Assembly: GCA_016712035.1 (NCBI GenBank)
Contig: JADJRT010000008.1
Coordinates: 127,910-191,909 of the forward strand
DNA: 64,000 bases
DNA from: Flammeovirgaceae bacterium
GTDB lineage: Bacteria; Bacteroidota; Bacteroidia; Cytophagales; Cyclobacteriaceae
Direction: 5' to 3'
Part shown: piece by piece, positions 9,622-18,194 of the stretch
Numbering within the stretch: position 1 is the stretch's first letter
How the letters are laid out: every line of letters starts with the position of its first letter
Notes under the pieces: model-generated
The model's database searches: none
Told to the model about the DNA's origin: nothing
What the model saw: the letters and a program-made list of their open reading frames with translations, nothing else
Made by a program: the position numbers and the translations under genes

Positions 9622-11511
9622 ATGCTTATGAAAAAGATTGCCTTAAGTCTGATCGTCATGCTTCTGATAGGAGGTACACTTTCAGCCCAGGATCGAACGA
9701 TCACTGGTAAAGTAACCGCTTCGGAAGATGGAAGTGCCCTTCCGGGGGTCAATGTTATCCTGAAGGGTACCTCAAAAGGAACAGTAACAGACTATAAAGG
9801 AAATTATATTCTGCAAGTTCCTGCCAAAGGAGGTACACTTGTTTTCTCATTTATCGGATTAGCCACGCAGGAAGTTTCTATAGGAATTTCAAATCGAATT
9901 GATGTGGCGATGGTCTCAGATGTGGCTCAGTTGTCCGAAGTTGTAATTACAGGGGATGAGATGCAAGAGCATAAATCATTAAATGGGTCCGTTGCTGGTG
10001 TTCGTATAAGAGGTATGGGGAAAATCAAGAAAGATGCCATGTATGGTGCTCCTGTGGAGGCGGAGTTTTGGCAACAGCCTAATTACAATACCGAGGAGTA
10101 TGATGGTATTAGTGAGAACATATTTCACGAGGCGCTTAAAAATCCCTTATCCACTTTTTCAATTGATGTCGATGCAGCCTCTTACAGTAATGTCAGACGC
10201 TTTATTTCGGGCGGACAAAAGCCACCAAAGGATGCGGTTCGTATTGAAGAGATGATTAATTATTTTGATTATGATTATGAACATCCGCCAGCTGGCGGAG
10301 AAGATCCTTTCTCTATCACCACAGAAATTTCCACAGCCCCCTGGAACATGAAACACAAACTTGTTCACATTGGTTTGCAAGGTAAAAATATAGCGAAGGA
10401 GAATTTGCCTCCTACCAATCTTGTCTTTTTAATTGATGTTTCAGGTTCTATGGACGATCCGAATAAGTTACCGCTTTTAAAAACATCGTTTAAAATGTTA
10501 GTAGCACAACTGCGCCAACAAGATCGCATTGCAATTGTAGTTTATGCAGGAGCAGCCGGTTTAGTTCTTCCGTCTACTTCAGGAGTGGATAAGAAAACGA
10601 TTCTTGAAGCGCTGGATAATCTGGAAGCCGGAGGCTCAACAGCTGGTGGTGCAGGAATAAATTTGGCGTATGCTATCGCAAAGCAAAATTTTATGAAGGA
10701 AGGAAACAATCGAGTTATCCTGGCAACGGATGGTGATTTTAACGTAGGGCGAATCAAGCAATGGTGGTATGGAGCGACTAATTGAAGAAAAGCGGAAGGA
10801 AGGAGTCTTTCTTACGGTGCTTGGTTTTGGCATGGGAAATTATAAAGATTCCAAAATGGAAATTCTGGCCGATAAGGGTAATGGAAATTACTTTTACATC
10901 GATTCAATTCTAGAGGCGCAAAAAGCGTTGGTGAATGAATTTGGAGGTACACTTTTACGATCGCGAAAGATGTAAAACTTCAGATCGAGTTTAATCCTGC
11001 ACGGGTAAAAGCATATCGATTAATTGGCTACGAAAACCGGTTGTTACAGGATGAAGATTTTAATGACGACCGAAAAGATGCGGGTGAACTTGGTTCGGGT
11101 CACTCCGTTACAGCCCTTTACGAAATTATACCTATTGGCGTGGAGAGTGAGTTTTCAAAAATTGATGACTTGAAGTATCAGAAGCCTAAAGTAGAAACAA
11201 CCTCATCTTCATCAAGGGAAATTTTAACGGTTAAATTTCGGTACAAAAAACCCGATGGCGCTATAAGCAAATTAATTGTTCATCCACTGGTGGATAATAG
11301 TATTGCGCTCAACAAGACTTCTGAAAATTTCAGATGGTCCGCTGCGGTTGCTGCTTTAGGCATGTTGCTAAGAGATTCGGAGTATGTAAAGGAGTTCAAC
11401 TACCAGGATGTACTTCAATTGGCACAGAATGCAAAGGGTAATGATAGGGAAGGGTACCGCATTGAATTTATAAATATGGTTAAGTCTCTTAATACCATTG
11501 CTATTCGATAA
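9622..11511 (+). CDS. Secreted VWA-domain protein with carboxypeptidase-regulatory-like and DUF3520 domains (two indels)
   Basis: Three frame pieces give about 629 residues. A signal peptide (KKIALSLIVMLLIGGTLSAQ) is followed by a CarboxypepD_reg-like domain (GKVTASEDGSALPGVNVILK) with the SEVVITG boundary. Then comes a von Willebrand factor A domain with MIDAS residues in LIDVSGSMDD and TDGDFNVG, and a C-terminal YfbK/DUF3520-type region. Breaks occur near 10748 (one extra base; restores VGESSNGGMERL) and near 10959 (one T missing; restores GTLFTIAKDVKLQ). Orthologs in this phylum are usually one ORF, so these are probable sequence errors. It is divergent from the sigma gene. A hairpin terminator follows at 11521-11568. 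Confidence 0.85.
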
Positions 11512-11520
11512 TCCTTCAAA

Positions 11521-11568
11521 AGGCTACAAAAACCCCAGGACTTAGAAGTTTTGCGGGTTTTTGTGCCT
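11521..11568 (+). terminator. Hairpin terminator after the VWA gene
   Basis: Perfect arms 11526-11535 (acaaaaaccc) and 11555-11564 (gggtttttgt) pair around a 19-nt loop and extend outward with aggc/gcct. It lies 10 nt after the VWA stop and is followed by ttt. Only a short T tract follows, so efficiency is uncertain. Confidence 0.6.
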
Positions 11569-11714
11569 TTAACCCAAACTTGTCATTCATGAATCACAAT
11601 TTTGCCCTTCGGGCCGATGAATCCTGACAGTAACCTCCGGATTATCGGGATAAATGTTTTACGCTTTTGGTAATATTAGTATTTAAGAGGAAATTAGGGT
11701 CGAATTGAGTTAAC

Positions 11715-13502
11715 ATGGTTAAGATAAGTGCAGTTATTATCACCTATAACGAAGAGCGAAACATCAAACGATGCATAAATTCTTTGATAGCTGTTGCCGA
11801 TGAGATTGTCGTAATAGACTCTTTTTCCAAAGACCGTACAAAAGAGATTTGTATTGAGAAAGGCATTAGGGTGGTGGAGCATCCGTTTAAGAGCCATATT
11901 GATCAAAAGAACTTTGCGGTTACACAAGCCACCCATGATATTGTCCTTTCGCTTGATGCCGATGAATATTTGTCTGAAGAATTAACAGAATCCATTCTCG
12001 AGGTAAAGGAGGCCTGGCCGTTCGAAGCCTATAGAATGAATCGACTCTCCAACTATGGTGGTAAATGGATTCGCCATGGAAATTGGTATCCCGATCAGAA
12101 GATACGCCTCTGGAACAGGCGAATAGGGTTATGGGGTGGTGAGAATCCACATGACATGGTTATCATCAAAGGGGGCATCAAGATTATGCACCTGAAAGGT
12201 GATATTCTACATCGCGCTTATACGGATTCGTCTGAGACGATTTCAAAAATTCAGAATTACTCGGAGATATTTGCCCGGGAGAGTGTAGGCAGGAAAACAA
12301 GTTCAGTCGGTAAAATTATTATTCGATCAGCCTTTGCGTTTCTTAAAAGCTATATTATAAAACGCGGTTTTCTGGATGGTTTTGAAGGCCTCATGGTTGC
12401 TATGGCAGTGAGTAACCATGTGTTTTATAAGTATGCAAAATTATACGAGGCCAATCATCGGGCGTTAATGGGCAAGCGGTTAGTAATCAGCCGCACCGAT
12501 AATTTGGGCGATGTAATTCTCACTTTACCCATGCTGGGTTATTTGAAATCTATTACCCCCGACCTTAAAATTTTCTTCATAGGTAAAAAGTATACGCAAC
12601 CCATTATTGATCGATGTGTTTTTGTCGATCAGTTTTTAGATAAAGACGAGTTGATTAATGACGCCAGGAAATTAGCCGCGGTTAGTGCCGATACAATCAT
12701 TTTTGTTTACCCGGATCGACAGCTTGCAAAAATTGCACGATTTGCAGGCATCAGGCATCGTGTGGCTACTGCCCACCGGTGGTATAATTGGATGTATTGT
12801 AATCACCTTGTGGGGTTCACGCGCGTAAAGTCTAACCTGCATGAGAGCCAGCTCAACTTTAAACTTCTCAAGCCATTTAAGCTTAATATTGATATCGATA
12901 CCACGGAGTTAATTCCCTATTACGGCCTCCAACCGATAAAGAATAATTTTTCACAAATTCATCTAGATAATGACAGATTTAACCTGATCCTTCATCCTAA
13001 ATCAAAAGGAAGTGCACGCGAGTGGCCCTTATCGAGTTATTACGAATTAGTCAAATCTCTTCCCGCATCATCCTATCGAATTTTTATAACCGGCTTGCAA
13101 GCCGAGGGTGATTTGATTCGAAAAGAAAAACCAGAGCTGTTCGACCATCCAAATGTTACCGATCTTACAGGCAAGCTCAATTTAGAAGAATTAACTTCTT
13201 TTATCGGCCAGGTCGATGGCTTGTTGGCCTGCAGTACAGGAGTGTTACACCTGGCCGCATCATTAGGCGTATATACGCTAGGATTGTATTCACCGATGCG
13301 TCCCATTCACCCTGGGCGCTGGATGCCCGTTGGTCGTAAGGCCACATATCTCGCATTAAAGAAAGATTGCAACCTTTGTCGTAAAAGCACAACGTGTGCT
13401 TGTATTGAATCTATTTCGGTGGAGGAGGTACGAGATCAGTTCAGTGAATTTATTGAACGGAAAATAAAGATGGGGCCGGATCTGGTATACTTAAATCGAT
13501 AG
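11715..13502 (+). CDS. Glycosyltransferase family 2 joined to glycosyltransferase family 9
   Basis: A 595-residue ORF with two enzymes in line. Residues 1 to about 250 are a GT2 of the WaaE/KdtX type (ISAVIITYNEERNIKRC, LSLDADEYLSEEL, NRRIGLWGGENPHD). From about 252 the protein is a GT9 heptosyltransferase-like enzyme (LVISRTDNLGDVILTLPML, HPKSKGSAREWP, GLLACSTGVLHLAASLG). Both families add sugars to the LPS core. In this phylum they are more often two genes. The junction contains taatg at 12466-12470, where a stop in another frame would overlap an ATG for MGKRLVISR. A lost or gained base could have fused them, or the fusion may be real. The neighbouring GT2 gene on the other strand is a paralog of the N-terminal half. 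Confidence 0.85.
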   Translation: MVKISAVIITYNEERNIKRCINSLIAVADEIVVIDSFSKDRTKEICIEKGIRVVEHPFKSHIDQKNFAVTQATHDIVLSLDADEYLSEELTESILEVKEAWPFEAYRMNRLSNYGGKWIRHGNWYPDQKIRLWNRRIGLWGGENPHDMVIIKGGIKIMHLKGDILHRAYTDSSETISKIQNYSEIFARESVGRKTSSVGKIIIRSAFAFLKSYIIKRGFLDGFEGLMVAMAVSNHVFYKYAKLYEANHRALMGKRLVISRTDNLGDVILTLPMLGYLKSITPDLKIFFIGKKYTQPIIDRCVFVDQFLDKDELINDARKLAAVSADTIIFVYPDRQLAKIARFAGIRHRVATAHRWYNWMYCNHLVGFTRVKSNLHESQLNFKLLKPFKLNIDIDTTELIPYYGLQPIKNNFSQIHLDNDRFNLILHPKSKGSAREWPLSSYYELVKSLPASSYRIFITGLQAEGDLIRKEKPELFDHPNVTDLTGKLNLEELTSFIGQVDGLLACSTGVLHLAASLGVYTLGLYSPMRPIHPGRWMPVGRKATYLALKKDCNLCRKSTTCACIESISVEEVRDQFSEFIERKIKMGPDLVYLNR

Positions 13503-13506
13503 CAAT

Positions 13507-14273
13507 TTATTTTTTTTCTAATCCTATTTTTTTGAAATGAAGTGCTTTCACGCACTTCAGAAAATTCGAAAATGCGGCTAGCGTGGAAATTACAAATCCA
13601 TAATAACCATCTAGAAATCCTCGCTTAAGAAAATATATTCTAAAAAAAGTAAACCAAGGGTTAAAAATCATGGAGATTATTAAAGTGACTTTACTTTTCC
13701 CAACTATTTCTTTTGCGGCAGTTTCAGAGTAACGATCCAACCTTTGAATGGTGCTGGAGATTGAAGGAAACGAATAGTGCAGCAGGTCACCTACTATATG
13801 TTTGTTTGTAATTGGATCTTTAAAATAGAGGCTTTCGTGAATAACTCCCTCCCAAATTCCTTTGCCTCTCCGAAAGATTCTTCTTTACGGTCAGGATACC
13901 ACCCACAATAATGTACCCAATGGCCACAATAATTTGTCAGCCTATTTAAAGTGATCAGATCTGCATCTATGGGGTTCTTTTTTAATTCTTTAATGGAGTG
14001 GGTCAATTCTTCACTAAGCGCTTCATCGGCATCAATTGATAAAATCCAGTCTTTGGTGCATTGATTGTTTCCAAAATTCTTGGCAATTGAAAATCCCTCC
14101 CAAGCCCGCTCATAGAATTTCACATCAAAACTCTGGGCTATTTCTTTAGTTCGATCGGTTGAATTGGCGTCAACGATTACTATTTCATCTGCAATTTGAC
14201 TTACAGAATTTAAGCATCGAGCTATATTATCCTGCTCATTTAGGGTAATGATTACAACCGAAAAAGAATTCAT
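13507..14273 (-). CDS. Glycosyltransferase family 2 (one frameshift)
   Basis: Two pieces in different frames join to about 255 residues once a base is restored near 13880, giving continuous sequence through the GIWEGVIHESLYFKD segment. Motifs are FSVVIITLNEQDNIARCLNS, IVIVDANSTDRTKEIA, DWILSIDADEALSEEL and CGHWVHYCGWYPDRK, typical of WaaE-like LPS glucosyltransferases. The C-terminal FLKRGFLDGYYGFVI matches the paralogous half of the convergent GT2-GT9 gene, whose end is only 4 nt away. Role: probably a sugar addition to LPS core or glycan. Confidence 0.82.
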
Positions 14274-14473
14274 TCAGGTTTCCTTATTTTTACAAAAATA
14301 TAGGCTTATTCGTTATGTCGAACCATATTATGCTTGATTTTAAATTAAAGAAGATTAAAGACCCAGGAGGTTGGTGTTCTTAGGAGCCGCCTGATGTACT
14401 ATTCTCGATAAATTAGCGCTGATCAAAAAACAAGTTGTAAAAGAATTAGAGGCTGCTTCATCAAATTATCCAC

Positions 14474-15368
14474 ATGACAATTACTGCGTTTTCTTATGTT
14501 AGAAATGGAATCCAAATGGGTTATCCATTTTTAGAGTCCATACAATCTGTTTTACCTAATGTTGATGAATTTGTAGTGGTTGTTGGTGATTCGACCGATG
14601 GCACCGTTGAGGCAATAGAAAACCTTGGCTCGGAAAAAATACGAATCGTAAACTCTGTTTGGGATATGAGTTTAAAGTCGGGCGGTAAATTATTTGCAAT
14701 ACAATCCAATATAGGGTTGGATAATATGAATGGAGATTGGGTAATTCATACAGGCTGATGAAGTAATTCATGAGAATGATTGTGCGAAACTTAAAGATTA
14801 TATTGTACGGTACAGTAGACATCAAGACGTGGAGGGACTGTTATTTCCTTTTCTAAATTTCCACGGGGACTTTAATCATATTCATACAGGTCGTAAAGCC
14901 CACCGATTTGAAATAAGAGCTTTTCGAAGAAACTCGTTGATAAGAGCCTTTAAGGACTCACAGGGATTTAGAAAGTTTTCTTCTCATGAGGCTTATGAAA
15001 TAGGCGAGCTGGGAGAAAAGTTGCGGGTAAAAAAGATTGATGTACCCGTATATCATTACAATTTTGTGCGATCCCCACAACTAATGAAAGACAAAACCAT
15101 CTTTTTTCAACAATTCTGGCACGAAGGAGAAGCGCTCAAGGACAAAGTAAGTAAACTCAAAGATTTTGACTTTAACCAGATTGACAAACTGGAAGTATTT
15201 CAGGGAAGCCATCCTCAGTTGATGCAGAAAATAATTAGCAAGCAAGATTGGAATTTCGTTTATGATCCCTCAAAGTCCAAAGTATCCCTTCGACATAGGA
15301 TATTAAATGAAATTGAAGAGTGGACTGGTTATCGAATAGGCGAGTATAAGAATTATAAGATCATTTGA
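14474..15368 (+). CDS. Glycosyltransferase family 2-like protein (one frameshift)
   Basis: About 298 residues after joining two pieces at 14755-14760, where a stop interrupts WVIH-QADEVIHE. One base is extra or two are missing. The N-terminus (AFSYVRNGIQMGYPFLESIQSVLP and VVGDSTDGTVEAIENL) is GT2-like with a DGT motif. The DxD-like site lies at the break (QADE). Residues from 110 on, with HRFEIRAFRR and HEAYEIGELGEKL, are family-typical accessory sequence. It precedes an FkbM-type methyltransferase by 3 nt, so the two are probably co-transcribed for glycan synthesis. Confidence 0.75.
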
Positions 15369-15371
15369 TAG

Positions 15372-16052
15372 ATGAATACAAAAGACATCAAAGTAATTTA
15401 CACACGATTAAAAGATCGTAACCTCAATTTTAATCATGTGTGCGAGGTGGGTGTTTACCTTCCTGAAACGTCAAACGTTATCAACTTTATAAAAGATGGT
15501 ATTCGCACTACTTTAGTGGAGGCAGATCCGGATACCGTAGAAAAGATAAGGCAATACTTTTCTGGATATTCTGTGCACGTTGAGCCGGTGGCCGTTTGGG
15601 ACACCACTGGTGTTATTAAATTATCCAAGGCTGCTGCGTCCACGTTTGTTACCCAACTGGAAGTAAGTCCTGCAATTGTGAATGATAAATACCAGGTAAA
15701 TGAGACCAATACCTTTGAGGTTCCTTGTAAAGTTTTTTCAGAAATTGACGATGGAACCATTGATTTACTGAGTGTGGATATTGAAGGGGGCGAGTGGTAT
15801 GTTATTAAACATTTGATAAGCAGACCAAATGTGATTTCGATTGAAACCCATGGAAAGTATTATGTAAATCCATTTATCAAAAAAATTGAGGAATGGATGC
15901 AGAAGGAAAATTACATCGTATGGTATAAAGACCGCAGTGATACTATCTTTATCAAGTCAGGATTATTAGAGCCAACCTTGGGCGAGCGAATCTCAACCTT
16001 TCTTGCGCTCTCCAGAATTCGATGGAAGAAAATCAAGCGAGTATTTAAATAG
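15372..16052 (+). CDS. FkbM-family methyltransferase
   Basis: A 226-residue SAM-dependent methyltransferase of the FkbM type, which often O-methylates sugars. Seen are HVCEVGVYLPETSNVINF (motif I region), TLVEADPDTVEKIRQYF (acidic SAM ribose ligand) and the FkbM hallmark IDLLSVDIEGGEWYVIKH. It starts 3 nt after the GT2-like gene and is likely in the same operon. The substrate is unknown; a glycan built by the neighbouring transferases is the obvious candidate. Confidence 0.8.
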   Translation: MNTKDIKVIYTRLKDRNLNFNHVCEVGVYLPETSNVINFIKDGIRTTLVEADPDTVEKIRQYFSGYSVHVEPVAVWDTTGVIKLSKAAASTFVTQLEVSPAIVNDKYQVNETNTFEVPCKVFSEIDDGTIDLLSVDIEGGEWYVIKHLISRPNVISIETHGKYYVNPFIKKIEEWMQKENYIVWYKDRSDTIFIKSGLLEPTLGERISTFLALSRIRWKKIKRVFK

Positions 16053-16130
16053 AGGGCAGTAAGTATTTGGGTTTTCTTGAGCCAATTCAGCCTCTCATTA
16101 TCTCCATTCTTTTAGTTATTTTTACTTCTC

Positions 16131-16721
16131 ATGGAAGAAGCGCCAAAGCAAAGTTATACCCCTACCGAGAAGAATGATATCTTCAATAATGAGTTTCTTC
16201 CACATATTAATTCCATGTACAATTTTGGGTATCGGCTTACTTTCGATCAGGACGATGCCAAAGACCTCGTTCAGGATACGTATTTAAAGGCCTACCGGTT
16301 TATAGAATCATTCCAGCAAGGAACTAATGCAAAAGCATGGCTGTTTCGGATTTTGAAAAACAGTTTCATTAATGATTACCGTAAGAAGACCAAAGAGCCT
16401 TCGAAGGTAGATTATCAGGAAGTTGAGACTTATTATAACTCGGAAGAGGTAGACAGGCAAATTACGCCCGATTTACGTGTTGAGTCGTTGAAGGACATGA
16501 TTGGCGATGAGATATCCAACGCATTAAATTCATTGGATGTTGACTTTAGAACTGTAATTATCTTATGCGACCTGGAAGGGTTTAAATATGAAGAGATGGC
16601 AAAAATTCTGGATATACCGATCGGTACAGTACGAAGCCGCTTACACCGGGCCCGGAACCTGCTCAAAGAAAAACTAAGTCAACACGCCAAGTCTATGGGT
16701 TATAAAAATACAGAGTTATGA
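16131..16721 (+). CDS. ECF RNA polymerase sigma factor (RpoE/SigH-like)
   Basis: A 196-residue sigma-70-family protein. Region 2 is seen in MYNFGYRLTFDQDDAKDLVQDTYLKAYRF and KAWLFRILKNSFINDYRKK, and region 4 in LEGFKYEEMAKILDIPIGTVRSRLHRARNLLKEKL. The long acidic linker between regions is common for this subfamily in Bacteroidota. The stop overlaps the next small anti-sigma gene by 4 nt (ATGA). The pair followed by gmk and nadD is a recurrent order in the phylum. Confidence 0.93.
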   Translation: MEEAPKQSYTPTEKNDIFNNEFLPHINSMYNFGYRLTFDQDDAKDLVQDTYLKAYRFIESFQQGTNAKAWLFRILKNSFINDYRKKTKEPSKVDYQEVETYYNSEEVDRQITPDLRVESLKDMIGDEISNALNSLDVDFRTVIILCDLEGFKYEEMAKILDIPIGTVRSRLHRARNLLKEKLSQHAKSMGYKNTEL

Positions 16722-16987
16722 CAAACCAGGTCAATCCTTTTATTCTTGCAGACGGTAAGAAGCCATCGTGTATGGAAATGCTGCAGCTGATTTTGGATGG
16801 TGAAGCATCAGCCGAGCAGCAAGCCTATTTTAAATCACATATGGATAAATGCGCGCCTTGCTTTAAGACTTACGATCTGGATATTACCATAAAGGAACTT
16901 TTGAAAACCCGCTGTTGTGGAGATTCGGTGCCAGCCGGACTTGTAGATCAAATAAAAAATCAGATCAGTCTAAATAAGGCTTCCTGA
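16718..16987 (+). CDS. Small zinc-binding anti-sigma factor
   Basis: An 89-residue protein with the ZAS-type arrangement: CMEMLQLILDGEASAEQQAYFKSHMDKCAPC, i.e. Cys...HxxxCxxC, which binds zinc and clamps the cognate sigma factor. It has no membrane helix, so it would act in the cytoplasm, possibly redox-sensitive through the additional CC pair in TRCCGDS. It overlaps the sigma gene by 4 nt, and its TGA overlaps the gmk ATG by 1 nt. Confidence 0.82.
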   Translation: MTNQVNPFILADGKKPSCMEMLQLILDGEASAEQQAYFKSHMDKCAPCFKTYDLDITIKELLKTRCCGDSVPAGLVDQIKNQISLNKAS

Positions 16988-17559
16988 TGGCCGGTAAAGC
17001 ACTCATTTTCTCAGCGCCTTCAGGTTCGGGCAAAACAACCATAGTCAAGCATCTTTTAGCAAATAACCCTGATCTCGGGTTTTCAATTTCTGCCTCAACA
17101 CGCGACAGGCGTGGCCGAACCGAGCAGGATGGTAAGGATTATCATTTTCTAACCCCCGAGGACTTTAAAAAGAAAATTGATAATGACGAATTTATTGAAT
17201 GGGAAGAAGTGTATGCCGGAAACTTCTATGGCACATTAAAGGAAGAGATCGAGCGTATCTGGAGTGAAGGACGGAATGTAATTTTTGATGTTGATGTTAA
17301 AGGGGGGATTAATCTTAAAAAATATTTTGGTGATAAAGCACTGGCGGTGTTTGTTAAGGTTCCCACCATCGAAATTTTGAAACAACGACTTATGGAAAGA
17401 GGCACGGAGAGTGAAGAAAGTCTTTCGCGAAGATTGTTTAAAGCAAAATTTGAGATGTCGTTTCAGGATAAGTTTGATGTAGTGTTGGTTAATGAAGATT
17501 TAGATAAATCCTTACGGGAAGCTCAAATTCTCTATGATCAATTTAGGGCAAGACCTTAG
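16987..17559 (+). CDS. gmk: Guanylate kinase
   Basis: Phosphorylates GMP to GDP with ATP. The P-loop is IFSAPSGSGKTTIVKHLL. The GMP-binding segment SASTRDRRGRTEQDGKDYHFLTPEDF and FIEWEEVYAGNFYGTL are clear gmk signatures, as is VIFDVDVKGGINLKK. Length 190 residues is normal. The gene overlaps the anti-sigma stop and is followed 2 nt later by nadD. Confidence 0.97.
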   Translation: MAGKALIFSAPSGSGKTTIVKHLLANNPDLGFSISASTRDRRGRTEQDGKDYHFLTPEDFKKKIDNDEFIEWEEVYAGNFYGTLKEEIERIWSEGRNVIFDVDVKGGINLKKYFGDKALAVFVKVPTIEILKQRLMERGTESEESLSRRLFKAKFEMSFQDKFDVVLVNEDLDKSLREAQILYDQFRARP

Positions 17560-17561
17560 AC

Positions 17562-18145
17562 ATGGACACCCAACAAAAAATAGGCCTTTTCTTTGGCTCC
17601 TTCAACCCCATTCATATTGGGCACATGATCATCGCCAATATAATGGCCGAAAATACCGATCTGCAAAAAGTTTGGTTTGTTGTTTCTCCGCAAAATCCCT
17701 TTAAGCCAAGTAAAGGGTTGTTACACGAATTTGATCGTTATGATTTAGTGAAAGCTGCTATTGCTGATCATTACAAGCTGGAAGCATCGGATGTAGAATT
17801 TAATCTGCCCAAGCCTAGTTATACGGCTCATACCCTGGCCCATTTAACCGAGAAATTTCCATGCAAACATTTTAAGGTGATTAGTGGAGAAGATAATCTT
17901 ACCAACTTTAACAAGTGGAAAAACCACGAACACATCATTAACGAGTTTGGATTATATGTTTATCCGCGTCCTCATGGAACAAATTCCGAACTTACGCGTC
18001 ATCCTAACGTGCGCATGATTGAAGCTCCTCTTTAGACATTTCGGCTACCTATATTCGTCAGTGTATTAAGGATAATAAATCGATCCGTTATCTCGTTCCT
18101 GAATCGGTAGAGGTTATGCTTCGTCAAAAAGATTTTTATCGGTAA
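17562..18145 (+). CDS. nadD: Nicotinate-nucleotide adenylyltransferase (frameshift near the end)
   Basis: Adenylates nicotinate mononucleotide in NAD synthesis. The N-terminal GLFFGSFNPIHIGHMIIAN has the nucleotidyltransferase HxGH motif. The apparent stop at 18033-18035 comes from one missing T: with it, the frame continues through LLDISATYIRQCIKDNKSIRY to TAA 18143-18145. This supplies the ISxTxIR motif that NadD needs and gives 194 residues. It links to the NAD-related genes 4-13 kb downstream. Confidence 0.92.
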
Positions 18146-18194
18146 ATCTGTGATTGAGACAACTATTAGGGAGCGAATTGCGTCATACACGCTA

